From the NCBI RefSeq assembly GCF_016861975.1, contig NZ_BOMB01000019.1, forward strand, positions 1-64,000: a DNA stretch of 64,000 bases, given 5' to 3'. Source of the stretch: Actinocatenispora rupis (GTDB lineage Bacteria > Actinomycetota > Actinomycetes > Mycobacteriales > Micromonosporaceae). Position numbers and translations under genes: made by a program. Shown here piece after piece: positions 8,460 through 17,269 of the stretch (position 1 is the stretch's first letter; every line of letters begins with the position of its first letter). The notes below the pieces were generated by a model. It did no database searches. It worked only from the letters and a program-made list of their open reading frames with translations, and had not been told where the DNA came from.

Positions 8460-11400
8460 TTAGGGTTTCGGGGTCCACCTGTGCAGCAGTTCGTGCCGCG
8501 CCAGATCTGTGAAGTTCTTGTGTCGTGACCAGGCGTCGAAGTCGCCGATGACGATGAGGCGTCGACGGGCTCGCGTGACGGCGACGTTGAGGAGGTTGGG
8601 GCGTTGGGCCGCCCAGTTGCGGGAACCCACCTGGCCGGACCCGGTACCCAAGACGAGGATCACGATGTCGGCTTCCTTGCCCTGGGTGGTGTGCACCGTG
8701 CCGTAGCGCTTGTTGCTGAGCGTCTCGCCCACCACCTTGCCGAGTCCGTGGACGACGTCGCGGAACGGGCTGATGACGAACACGGCATCGTTCAGCCGTC
8801 GCGCTCGCTCTGCGGCGTGGTCAGAATCAGGCCCATCGGGGAACTCTAGGCCGGCAGGCGCACGCTCCCGCTCGATCGCCTCGTCGATCCGGGCGCGGAT
8901 CCGGTCGAGGGTCGTTTCCCGGGCTGTACCTTCCTCGGGGTTCCACTTCTCGTCACCCGGTAGGGCGCGAACGTCCCACCACACACTGCGCTGCACCAAC
9001 GCGAAGTCATCCTGGTCTCGGTTGACCCCGTAGACCATCAGTCCGCCGTAGGCGATCGCGTTGCTGACGTCGAACATGAGGCGATCGCAGCGCCGGTGCA
9101 CCCGTAGCGGTGAACCAACCCAGATGCTCTCGTCCGTACTGCCTTCGCCGTGCGTGTCGATCCAGGTCCCGTACGAGTTGAGCCGGTCGGCCAGGGTCTG
9201 TACGGAGGCTGCGGACGGGGCCCACTGGCGATCCACCGCGAAATGGCCGGCCAGACGCCGCTGGCCGGTCCACGGGAGGGTGACTACCGGCTCAAGCTGC
9301 AGCGGGTCACCGACGATGACCGCTCGGCGGGCACGCCACAACGCGCCGACCACCTCCTGCGGGGCGGCCTGGCCGGCCTCATCGACGAACAACCAGCCCA
9401 GCGTCTCGCCGCCCAGTTGCGCGAACATCCGGCCGATCGACGCGAACGTAGTCGACACCACGGGTACGACCAGGAACAACATCTGCCAGGCGGCCAGCAC
9501 CGTCCCGGCGTCGAGATCCGTGGGCGCCTGCCCCTTCACCACATCCATCACCGCCTGCAGGTTCCTGCGCATGAGCCCAGGCGCGTTGGCGAGCAGCGCG
9601 CGGTGCAGGTCCAGGGCGGCGAGAAAGAGGTCGGAGCGTGCCTCGGCGAAAGCGGCGTCCATCCAGGGAGCCGACAGTTCCCGGGTCTCCATCGCCTGGT
9701 TGTCGTCGGGGGCCGCCCGCCACTCGGCGCCCGGCACAGACCGCCCCCATTGCTGTGTGGCCGAGCGCAGGCGGCGTTGTTCGGCCTCCCGTTCGCGGCG
9801 GCGATGAGTCACCTGCTGGCCGGCCTCGGCGATGGTGGCGACCTGTTTCGCGCAAGCCCGCTCGTACGCGGACAGTCGGTCCTCGGCGCGCCGCACGGCG
9901 GCCAACGCCTGATCCAAGTCTTCCTGTGCGGCGCGTACCGCGGCATGCCGCTCGGCTCGCTTGGACTCCAGTTCAGCGAGCCGGTCATCCGCCGCCTCCA
10001 GAGCCAACTGGTACGGCCGTAGCCCGGCCTCCCACTGCCGCATCGGCTCGCGGGTGAACAGCCGTTTGATCATGCCGGGCCGTTCGGCGTCGTAGGCGTG
10101 CCGCGCCGCCTCCGCCGCCCGTACGCCATCCTCCGCGTGGCGGACGGCGGTTTCGGCCTGCCCGACGCGGATTCGCACGGCGGACAGCGCGTCCCGGCGC
10201 CGGGCGTGCTCCGCCCTGTGGCGGGCGAGTTCGACCTCCGCGCGGCGCCGTTCCTGTTGTATGCGCAGCACCGTGTCACGGGCGTTGGACTCCCGGGCCA
10301 GCAGATCGTCCAGGATGGCGTCGGGGCCGTCGATCCGGCTCAGCAGATCTGCGATCTCCTGCCGCTCCGCGGCCAAGGTAGCCACCCGATCGTGGGCCCG
10401 CGTGAAGCGTTCGACTGCTTGTGCCCAGGTCGTCCGGCCCAACGGCGCGGCCGCGTCGGGGCTGTTGGTCGTGCCCTCACCGTTCTCCCCGCCGCGAGGG
10501 CCGCCTTCCTGCAGTTGCAACATCTTGTGCAGGCCGATGATCCGGCCGCCGCCGTGTGCCTCCGGTTGTGATCCGCCGTTGTCCCGGTCATGCTCGCCCC
10601 ACCAGAAGCGCTCGACGAACTCGGATCGGTTGCTGCGTCGCCCCAGACGCGCGGCGATCGCACCCCAGGCTTCCGACTTCAGGGCCAGAGTGGCGGGACC
10701 GGCAAGATAGTCAGCTCGCCCCCGCCACGCGTCGCCGATCGCCCGCGCACCGGGCACCTCCAGGGTGACGTTCTCCACCGCTCCGTTATTGGAGGAGGCG
10801 ACCACGATCTCGAAGCCCGTGAGCGCGGGGATCAGCGGGCGGATGGTGCGCGGATACGGTGTCCCGGCCGTCTCCTCCGTGCGCCAGGTCAGCGGCGTAC
10901 GGGCGAACGCGTCCTCAGGCCGCTTCAGCGTGGCCAGCCGCTCGGCGCGCCGGACCACGAGCGCCGCGACCAGGTCACGCAGCATGGTCGTCTTGCCGGT
11001 TCCGGGAGGCCCGTTGACGGCGTAGATGCCGGTATCTTGCCCGAGACTGGCCAGAATGCGGTTGACCGCGAACTGCTGGCTGAGCACCAGTGGCTTGTCG
11101 GTGTCTGCCGGCCACCGACCCGGCGGCATGTCCGACGGCTGAACACCCGCCAACACGACCTCGGGCATCCGCCGAAGGTCGAACCGGTTCATCGCATCCA
11201 GGTCGGCGTCGTCGCGCAGGTAGTCCAGCAGTGCGGTACCGGCCTGCTCGGCTTCGAGGGCACCGGCGACCCGCTCCAGGTCGTCGGCGTAGAAGCTGTT
11301 GAGGAATGTGTCACCGCTCGCCTCGTCCGCGTGTCTGGCCGCGACCTGATAGCTCTTTACCCGGATCGCGTTGGGTTGCAGAACGTCGCCGACGCCGAGT

Positions 11401-12290
11401 TGCTCGGCCACCCACCGGGTAATGGCCGCGAGGTCGTGCACGTCCAGAACCTTCGTACCCACATCGGGCGGCGGTGCTGTCGGCTTCGCCTCGCTCTGCT
11501 GCGGACTGTCTTCGCTGGTGCCCGCCTCCGCGTCGCTGCCCGACACCCGGTCGGCGATCCGGGCCGCGGCGGAGTCGATCAGGTCGCCGCCAACCCGCTC
11601 GATCACCTTCGCCGCCACCGCACCCGCTACAGGACCCAAAGGGGCGCCCACCGCCCCAGCGGCCGCCCCGAGCCCGCCTTTTGCCGCGCTGACCACGAGG
11701 CGCGACATCAAGCCGGCGACCGGACCGAGCCCCGAGCCCTGCTGCGCGTCGCCGGCAGCGGAACCGCGATCGACCTCGATCTTCCCGTCCCCAAGGTCCA
11801 GCAACTGCTGCAACAAACCGGTGGCGTCCACGTCGAAGCTGGTCAGCCAACGGTCGCTGTGAGGCCCGGGGTGCAACGTCTGGCCGACCGCCCAGGCACA
11901 CGCGGACAGGGTGACACTGTCCTTGATCAACAAACCGTCCTGGTTCACCGTGAAGCAGAGCATGGCGCTGTCTCCGCCGATCCGGCCATCCAGGTTCTGC
12001 TCGGAATCCGGGGCACGGAACTTCTGCAGCAGGACGTCGCGTACCTTGTCGACGCCAAAAATCCCGGCGTACACGGTGTGCTGCCAGACAAGCCCGCGCC
12101 GGGACCGGTGTCGGCCGAGAGGTGAGCCGGGCTCCCAGGGCAACGGCCGGTTCGGTCCCACGGCGAAGACCTTCTTGCCGGGATTCACCGGATCGACCTT
12201 CGGCGGCGAGAAGTACTCAACGGCTCGCCAGTAGCGCAGGATCTGCGCACGCCGACGCCGCTGCGCCTTCGACCGGTCGCCGGTTTCCAT
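8460..12290 (-). CDS. Large superfamily 1 (COG1112/UPF1-like) helicase with internal coiled coil
   Basis: This 1276-residue protein starts at ATG 12290, just after GGGGGG; the frame is open further upstream but without a better start. Residues 1 to about 400 are an unrecognised N-terminal region with a Gly/Ala-rich segment. Helicase motif I is NGPPGTGKTT with Lys433, motif II is VDEAGQAAP with Asp970, and motif III is VIVGDPLQLEPV. Motif V is VHTTQGKEADIVI and motif VI is LNVAVTRARRRLIVIGD near 1230. Between motifs I and II lies a coiled coil of about 200 residues (about 635-830), like the stalk in some DNA2/UPF1-type enzymes. It probably unwinds RNA or DNA. It has no partner in an operon. 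A second helicase of the same broad class lies 1.4 kb away in the 13.67-kb operon. Confidence 0.85.
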   Translation of the reverse strand: METGDRSKAQRRRRAQILRYWRAVEYFSPPKVDPVNPGKKVFAVGPNRPLPWEPGSPLGRHRSRRGLVWQHTVYAGIFGVDKVRDVLLQKFRAPDSEQNLDGRIGGDSAMLCFTVNQDGLLIKDSVTLSACAWAVGQTLHPGPHSDRWLTSFDVDATGLLQQLLDLGDGKIEVDRGSAAGDAQQGSGLGPVAGLMSRLVVSAAKGGLGAAAGAVGAPLGPVAGAVAAKVIERVGGDLIDSAAARIADRVSGSDAEAGTSEDSPQQSEAKPTAPPPDVGTKVLDVHDLAAITRWVAEQLGVGDVLQPNAIRVKSYQVAARHADEASGDTFLNSFYADDLERVAGALEAEQAGTALLDYLRDDADLDAMNRFDLRRMPEVVLAGVQPSDMPPGRWPADTDKPLVLSQQFAVNRILASLGQDTGIYAVNGPPGTGKTTMLRDLVAALVVRRAERLATLKRPEDAFARTPLTWRTEETAGTPYPRTIRPLIPALTGFEIVVASSNNGAVENVTLEVPGARAIGDAWRGRADYLAGPATLALKSEAWGAIAARLGRRSNRSEFVERFWWGEHDRDNGGSQPEAHGGGRIIGLHKMLQLQEGGPRGGENGEGTTNSPDAAAPLGRTTWAQAVERFTRAHDRVATLAAERQEIADLLSRIDGPDAILDDLLARESNARDTVLRIQQERRRAEVELARHRAEHARRRDALSAVRIRVGQAETAVRHAEDGVRAAEAARHAYDAERPGMIKRLFTREPMRQWEAGLRPYQLALEAADDRLAELESKRAERHAAVRAAQEDLDQALAAVRRAEDRLSAYERACAKQVATIAEAGQQVTHRRREREAEQRRLRSATQQWGRSVPGAEWRAAPDDNQAMETRELSAPWMDAAFAEARSDLFLAALDLHRALLANAPGLMRRNLQAVMDVVKGQAPTDLDAGTVLAAWQMLFLVVPVVSTTFASIGRMFAQLGGETLGWLFVDEAGQAAPQEVVGALWRARRAVIVGDPLQLEPVVTLPWTGQRRLAGHFAVDRQWAPSAASVQTLADRLNSYGTWIDTHGEGSTDESIWVGSPLRVHRRCDRLMFDVSNAIAYGGLMVYGVNRDQDDFALVQRSVWWDVRALPGDEKWNPEEGTARETTLDRIRARIDEAIERERAPAGLEFPDGPDSDHAAERARRLNDAVFVISPFRDVVHGLGKVVGETLSNKRYGTVHTTQGKEADIVILVLGTGSGQVGSRNWAAQRPNLLNVAVTRARRRLIVIGDFDAWSRHKNFTDLARHELLHRWTPKP

Positions 12291-12581
12291 CCGCCCCCCT
12301 GTGATCTGTCCAGACACCGCAGAAAGGCAAGAATGCCTCACAGCGTCAAGTAAGGCGCGGACAGCAAACAGCGCCGCGATGTCACCCCATGCCGACCTAC
12401 ACCGCCGCAATCCTCCTCGTCCGCGGCGACCAGATCGTCGCAGTGTTCGACGGGGAAGGCGCACACGCCGGCGACGCCCGGTTCGATCTGGCCGGGCTGC
12501 GCATCCTGGTAACCCCTGCCAGACGACACCGGGCGGAGTGCCTGTTTCGAGGGCGCAGTGGGCGTCGGGTGCCTGCCGTTT

Positions 12582-12785
12582 TCAGCAGATGTTGTCGTCT
12601 GGTGTCGAGGGAGTGTCCGTGCCCTGTCTGATCAGGAGGACGAGTCGCTTTGCTTGAGCGGCGTCGGTGGTGGTCAGGGCGATCCCGTTGGCCAGGGCGG
12701 CGAGCAGTTCGGATGCGGTGAGGTCGGCGCGGACGTGCAGTCCCCACCAGAGGAGATGCCGCGTGCCGCAGGCAGCAGAGGACAC
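12582..12785 (-). pseudogene. TetR-family regulator C-terminal remnant
   Basis: The minus-strand translation reads LHVRADLTASELLAALANG, then IALTTTDAAQAKRLVLLI. This is the last two helices of a TetR ligand-binding domain. The DNA-binding N-terminus and most of the ligand domain are absent. It points away from the SnoaL-like fragment that starts at about 12812, and both lack their facing 5' ends. This suggests that one deletion removed a shared promoter and both starts. Confidence 0.5.
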
Positions 12786-12811
12786 CCGCGCACCCAGGGC
12801 CGGGAGAAATT

Positions 12812-13186
12812 CACCGGCGTTGCAGCGAGAGCTATGCGCAGATCCTGGAAGGTCAATTTGAGGACTCGCTGAAGCTGATCGACCCCGAGGTCGTCGACCA
12901 CCGGGGAGGCACCCAGGGTGATCACCATGGACGCGACGCCTGGCGACAGAAGTGGGAGCAGTTGGGCGCGGGCAGCGCGTTCCACGACGTCTCGCTGACG
13001 ATCGAGCAGAACGTCGTCTCCGGTGACACCTCCGTCAACCGGTACACCATGCGGGGCACCCACACCGACTCCGGCCGACGGTACGAGGTCCTCGTCATGG
13101 ACATGGTTCGCGTCCGCAACGGCCTCATCGTCGAGCACTGGGTCCTGCTCGACACCGACGCGATGCGCGACCAGTTAGGGCTGTGA
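12812..13186 (+). pseudogene. SnoaL-like/NTF2-fold protein, start missing
   Basis: The frame gives SESYAQILEGQFEDSLKLID, then PEVVDHRGG, VSLTIEQNVVSGDTSVNRYT, MRGTHTDSGRRYEVLVMDM and GLIVEHWVLLD. This is most of a SnoaL-like (NTF2-fold) domain. No usable start codon exists before ATG 12962, which would cut off the first helices and half the pocket. I therefore treat it as 5'-truncated. Such small proteins often sit divergent from a TetR gene, and a TetR stump lies just upstream in that orientation. Confidence 0.55.
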
Positions 13187-13224
13187 GAGAACCTCCTGCC
13201 GCTGGCGGCCAGATGCCGACCGCT

Positions 13225-13330
13225 GGGCCTACCGAGAACCCCGCCCGCTGGCAGGAGGCGTTCGAGAGTCTCATGGGCCGGGTCTGTAGGTCGGTTCGCC
13301 CGGGCCGAACCTCGGTGGCGGGGCCGCGCT
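13225..13330 (+). mobile_element. IS701-like transposase N-terminal fragment
   Basis: The translation ARWQEAFESLMGRV continues in a shifted frame as GRFARAEPRWRGR. This resembles the first 30 residues of IS701-family transposases (W...F..L..RIAGRFARVEPRRRAR). The family match ends there. It is a very short remnant, supported only by motif likeness and by the abundance of other IS pieces nearby. Confidence 0.35.
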
Positions 13331-13669
13331 CGGACAGCGGGGCCGGACACGAGCAGGACGTCGGCTGGCCGGACCGCCAGGCAGCACAGGTGCAGCGGCT
13401 GCGTCGCGTGCTCCGGCCACCGTAGCGGTGGCCCGCCCGCACGGCCACACATCTTCCCGGCACCGACCTGGCCCGGCCGGCTGTACCTACACGACACGTT
13501 TTCGCGGTGTACCTGGCGGCTGCGCGGGATGTTCAGCCGCGCCGAGGCGGCATCCCGTACGGCAGGGGCGACAGGTCGACAGGCGGACGCGAGGTGCGGT
13601 AGCGGACGGTGTTGTCGATCGGTTGTAGGGTGGCGGAAAACCGGCACCGGGCGATCTCGGGAGGCCGCA

Positions 13670-16600
13670 TTGCCGTCGGGTTCGCTGGAGCGGATCGTGC
13701 GGGAGCTGTTCATCGGTCCGCACTCGACATACGGGCCGTACGAAGTCCCCGGAGGCGGCGACCTCGTCGTGTCGGAGCGGCTGCCCGGCCTGCTCTATGC
13801 GATCGACCTGATGAGCGGCGACGGCCGGCGCGAGGCGGTGACGCTGCTGATCTACCGCGGGGTGACCGGCCTCGGCGGGCAGATGTGGGACCAGCAGGCC
13901 AAGGTGCTGATCCGTACCACCGCGCTGGAGCATCCCGCGCTTCCCCGGGTACGCGAGGGCGCGTTCGTGGATGCGGAGACGCTGAGCGCCAAAGGGCTCG
14001 GCGACGAGGGCTTCGCTTTCGTGGTCACCGAGGGCGGGCCGACCGCGCTGGCCGACGAGGAGTCGGCGCTGCCGGTGCTGCGCGCCCAGCCGGTGTACGC
14101 GGTCCAGCAGTTCCACCTGCTCGCGGACGCGCTGGCGACGCTGCACGGCATGGGCGTGCTGCACCGCAACGTGTGGCCGGGCACCGTCCTGGTGTACCCG
14201 ACGGAGCCGGCGCGGCTGGTGCTGGCCGGGTTCGAGATGAGCGTCGTGGTGGCGAACCTGCTGCGCGCCGCGGACCAGGACGCCGCCCGCCGCCGCGACC
14301 TGGCCATGACCGCCTACCTCGATCCGGGCCGCCGGTCGCTGCGGTACCAGCCGCCGGAGCGGGCCGCGCTGCTGTTCGGTACCGGCCCGGTCGAGGTGGT
14401 GGAGAACGACCGCACCGACGTGTACGGGCTGGGTGTGACCGTCGCCGAGTGGTTCCTGGACCTGCCCGAGCTCGATCCGGCGCTGCCGCCGACGGAGGCG
14501 GTGGGCCGGTTCGGGGAGGAGCTGCGCCGCCGGATCCGCACCGCGGCGGACCTGCCGCTGGCGCTGCGCGAGCTGCTGGAGCAGATGGTCGCGCCCACGC
14601 CGGAGTCGCGCCTGGGCGCCGGTGAGGTCGTCGACCGGATCAGCCGGCGGTACGAGGCGCTCACCAACGTCTGGACCGCGCCGGACGCGCGGGACCTGCC
14701 GCACCTGCTGACCTTCATGCCACTGGAGCCGGCGTACCGGCTGCTGTACGAGTGGCGGTTCATCAGCTTCGACCCGGTGACCGCCGAGGGGCAGAAGGAG
14801 CTAGTGGAGCTGATCGAGAGCGACCTGAAGCACGGCCAGCTCGCGCACGCGCCGAACGGCGCGGATCCGTACCTCGCCTCGGGTGACCCGGAGCGCAAGC
14901 GGCTGGCGCAGCACCTGCTGATGGGGGAGCGCGCGGCCTGGTTCTGCCAGAAGTACCAGCGACGCACCGGGCTCGGCGCCACGTCCGCGCCGATGGACGA
15001 CGTGCTCGTGGTCAAGTACGTGGTGCCGCTGAACAGCGGCCGCGGCAGCCGGATCCGGGCGTCGGTGGCCCGCGAGCAGATCCAGGAACTGCCGCCGATC
15101 GAGGCGTTCCCGTCGACACCCACCTCCCCGCCGGCCAGCGAGCTGTCCGCGATGCGGCAGGGCCGCCCGTCGTGGGTACCGCTGATCGAGGCGGTGTCCC
15201 GGGTGGGCCGCCCGGCCGGCGAGGACCTGACCTACGAGCAGGCGTACGACTGGCTGCTGGAGTATCTGGGCGTCGAGCTGCAGGCGCGGGAGTACGCGTA
15301 CCGGGTGGACGGCGACGCGGACGCGCCCGGCACCCGGCGGCTGGTGTGGGACCGGCAGCGCGACGACGACCGGAAGACCAACAGCGCCATGGCCACGCTG
15401 TACGCCACGGATCCGCGCCGCCGCCCCGACTTCGGCGACTTCTTCTCGCTGGCCGAGTCCGAGGACGGCACCGCCGGGAAGCTGGAGGTGCTGGAGGACG
15501 ACCGGGGCCAGCCGCGGCAGACGCGCAACGCGCCGACCGTGCGTCTGCGCCCGGGCCGGTACGGCGACGACGTGATCGAGGTGACCGCCGCAGGCAGGAT
15601 CCCGGCGGTCGGCTGGATTCGCCCGGCCGGCGAGTTCGGCAGCCGCGTCTCGCTGAACCGGCAGTTCGACGCGCGATGGGCGCTGATGGCCAACCGGCTG
15701 CTGGTCAACCAGCTCCGCCGCCCGACCGGCATCGCCGGCCTTCGGCACCGGTGGAACGGCGTCGCGGCCGACCTCGGCGACGCCGCCGCGACCGTGGTCG
15801 ACATGCTCACGTTCAACCCGATGTTCGTCCTGCAGGGACCGCCGGGTACGGGCAAGACCGAGGTGGCGGCGCGCGCGGTCGACGCGTACCTGCGCGACGA
15901 GGGGCGCGGCGGGCGCGTCCTGATCTCGGCGCAGTCCAACTACGCGCTGGACAACCTGGCCGCCCGCGTACTCGGCCGGTGCGGGCTGCTCGCCGACGGC
16001 AAGCCGACCAGTACCGACGGCGAGGTGGTCGCGCTGCGCGTCACCAGCACCAGCGGGCAGGACCGCGTGGACGAGGCGCTGCGCGCGTTCCAGCTCGACG
16101 CGGTCGTCGCCCGCCGCCAGGACGAGCTCCGGCGGTACGCGGATCGCAAACTGCGCGAGGACCTGGAGCCGGCGACCCGGTCGATCGTGGCCGAGTGGCG
16201 GGAACTCGTTCGCCGGATCGGGCCGGAGCTGACCGACCGGATCCGCCGCGCGGCGAACCTGGTGTTCGCCACCTGCGCGACGGCGACTCCGGAACTGCTG
16301 GGTTCGGGGGCGGCCGACGCGTTCGACTGGGTGATCATCGAGGAGGCGGCGAAGGCGTGGCCGACCGAGCTGGCCATCCCGATGACCCGCGGCGTGCGCT
16401 GGACGCTGATCGGCGACCACCGGCAGCTCGGCGCGCACCGCGCCGACGACGTGCAACGGTTCCTCGCCGAGTGTGCCCTGTCCGGCCTGCCCGACCTGGC
16501 CGTGCCGGCCGGTCGGGCCGAGCAGTACGGGCAGGTGTTCAACCTGTTCGGCAGCTTCTTCGCGGACCGCCGGACGGGCGGGTTGGAGCGTCCCGTACGG

Positions 16601-17269
16601 CGGCTGTCGCGGCAGTTCCGCATGCGGGAGAACATCTGCGAGGTGGTCAGCCGCGCGTTCTACCCGGACGAGGCACGGGACGCGGCACCCGACGGGTTCC
16701 CGCACGGCATACTGACCACAGGCCGCGCGGACCGGCCGCACGGGCTGCGCCACCCCCGGCACCTGGCCGACCGATCCGTTGTCTGGCTGGACACGTCCGA
16801 GCGGGACGGCTGCGAGGACGAGGAGGCCTGGCGCAACGACGGCGAGGCGCGGCTCGTCGAGACGCTGGTCGGCCGGTTCGAACCGCAGCCGGCGCCGGGA
16901 CGGCACGGCTTCTCCGACCAACCGCTCGCCATCCTCACCCCGTACAAGGCGCAGCTCGACCTGTTCAACCAGTCGGACGCCACCCGCGGGCTGGCCAGCA
17001 CGGTGCACGCGTACCAGGGGCGCGAGGCCGACATCGTGCTCGTGTCGCTGGTACGCAGCACCCGGCGCGGCCCGGAGACCTGGCACAACCTCGGGCACCT
17101 GGTGAAACCGGAGCTGGTGAACGTGATGCTGTCCCGGGCCAGGAACCTGCTGGTCCTCGTCGGCAACTACCCGCACTTCGCCGACAGCGGCCGGGGTACC
17201 TGCTGGGAGGCGGTGTGCGGCCTGCTCGCCGGGCACGTGCTGCCGATCGGGGAGGTGGTGGACGCGTGA
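13670..17269 (+). CDS. Pseudokinase-SF1 helicase fusion, MkoA-like
   Basis: This is a 1199-residue protein. I chose TTG 13670 because GGGAGG lies just upstream; GTG 13697 is the alternative. Residues about 30-330 form a Ser/Thr-kinase fold, but the catalytic loop HRD reads HRN (Asn167) and DFG reads GFE (187-189). The PPE and DVYGLGVTVAEW motifs of the C-lobe remain, so it is probably a pseudokinase. A SF1 (COG1112-type) helicase follows. Its motifs are QGPPGTGKTE (Lys729), VIIEEAAKAW (Glu891-Glu892), LIGDHRQLG, LSRQFRMRENI, TVHAYQGREADIVLVS and VNVMLSRARNLLVLVGN (about 1150). The kinase-helicase plan is that of MkoA in type I Mokosh defence. It overlaps the next gene by four bases (GTGA). 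Confidence 0.85.
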   Translation: MPSGSLERIVRELFIGPHSTYGPYEVPGGGDLVVSERLPGLLYAIDLMSGDGRREAVTLLIYRGVTGLGGQMWDQQAKVLIRTTALEHPALPRVREGAFVDAETLSAKGLGDEGFAFVVTEGGPTALADEESALPVLRAQPVYAVQQFHLLADALATLHGMGVLHRNVWPGTVLVYPTEPARLVLAGFEMSVVVANLLRAADQDAARRRDLAMTAYLDPGRRSLRYQPPERAALLFGTGPVEVVENDRTDVYGLGVTVAEWFLDLPELDPALPPTEAVGRFGEELRRRIRTAADLPLALRELLEQMVAPTPESRLGAGEVVDRISRRYEALTNVWTAPDARDLPHLLTFMPLEPAYRLLYEWRFISFDPVTAEGQKELVELIESDLKHGQLAHAPNGADPYLASGDPERKRLAQHLLMGERAAWFCQKYQRRTGLGATSAPMDDVLVVKYVVPLNSGRGSRIRASVAREQIQELPPIEAFPSTPTSPPASELSAMRQGRPSWVPLIEAVSRVGRPAGEDLTYEQAYDWLLEYLGVELQAREYAYRVDGDADAPGTRRLVWDRQRDDDRKTNSAMATLYATDPRRRPDFGDFFSLAESEDGTAGKLEVLEDDRGQPRQTRNAPTVRLRPGRYGDDVIEVTAAGRIPAVGWIRPAGEFGSRVSLNRQFDARWALMANRLLVNQLRRPTGIAGLRHRWNGVAADLGDAAATVVDMLTFNPMFVLQGPPGTGKTEVAARAVDAYLRDEGRGGRVLISAQSNYALDNLAARVLGRCGLLADGKPTSTDGEVVALRVTSTSGQDRVDEALRAFQLDAVVARRQDELRRYADRKLREDLEPATRSIVAEWRELVRRIGPELTDRIRRAANLVFATCATATPELLGSGAADAFDWVIIEEAAKAWPTELAIPMTRGVRWTLIGDHRQLGAHRADDVQRFLAECALSGLPDLAVPAGRAEQYGQVFNLFGSFFADRRTGGLERPVRRLSRQFRMRENICEVVSRAFYPDEARDAAPDGFPHGILTTGRADRPHGLRHPRHLADRSVVWLDTSERDGCEDEEAWRNDGEARLVETLVGRFEPQPAPGRHGFSDQPLAILTPYKAQLDLFNQSDATRGLASTVHAYQGREADIVLVSLVRSTRRGPETWHNLGHLVKPELVNVMLSRARNLLVLVGNYPHFADSGRGTCWEAVCGLLAGHVLPIGEVVDA

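Noticed and set aside
12389-12631. A plus-strand frame of about 80 residues beginning PTYTAAILLVRGDQ
   Set aside because: The first 40 residues look protein-like, but the end is low-quality sequence and there is no ribosome site or family. It is probably another remnant and is too weak to list.
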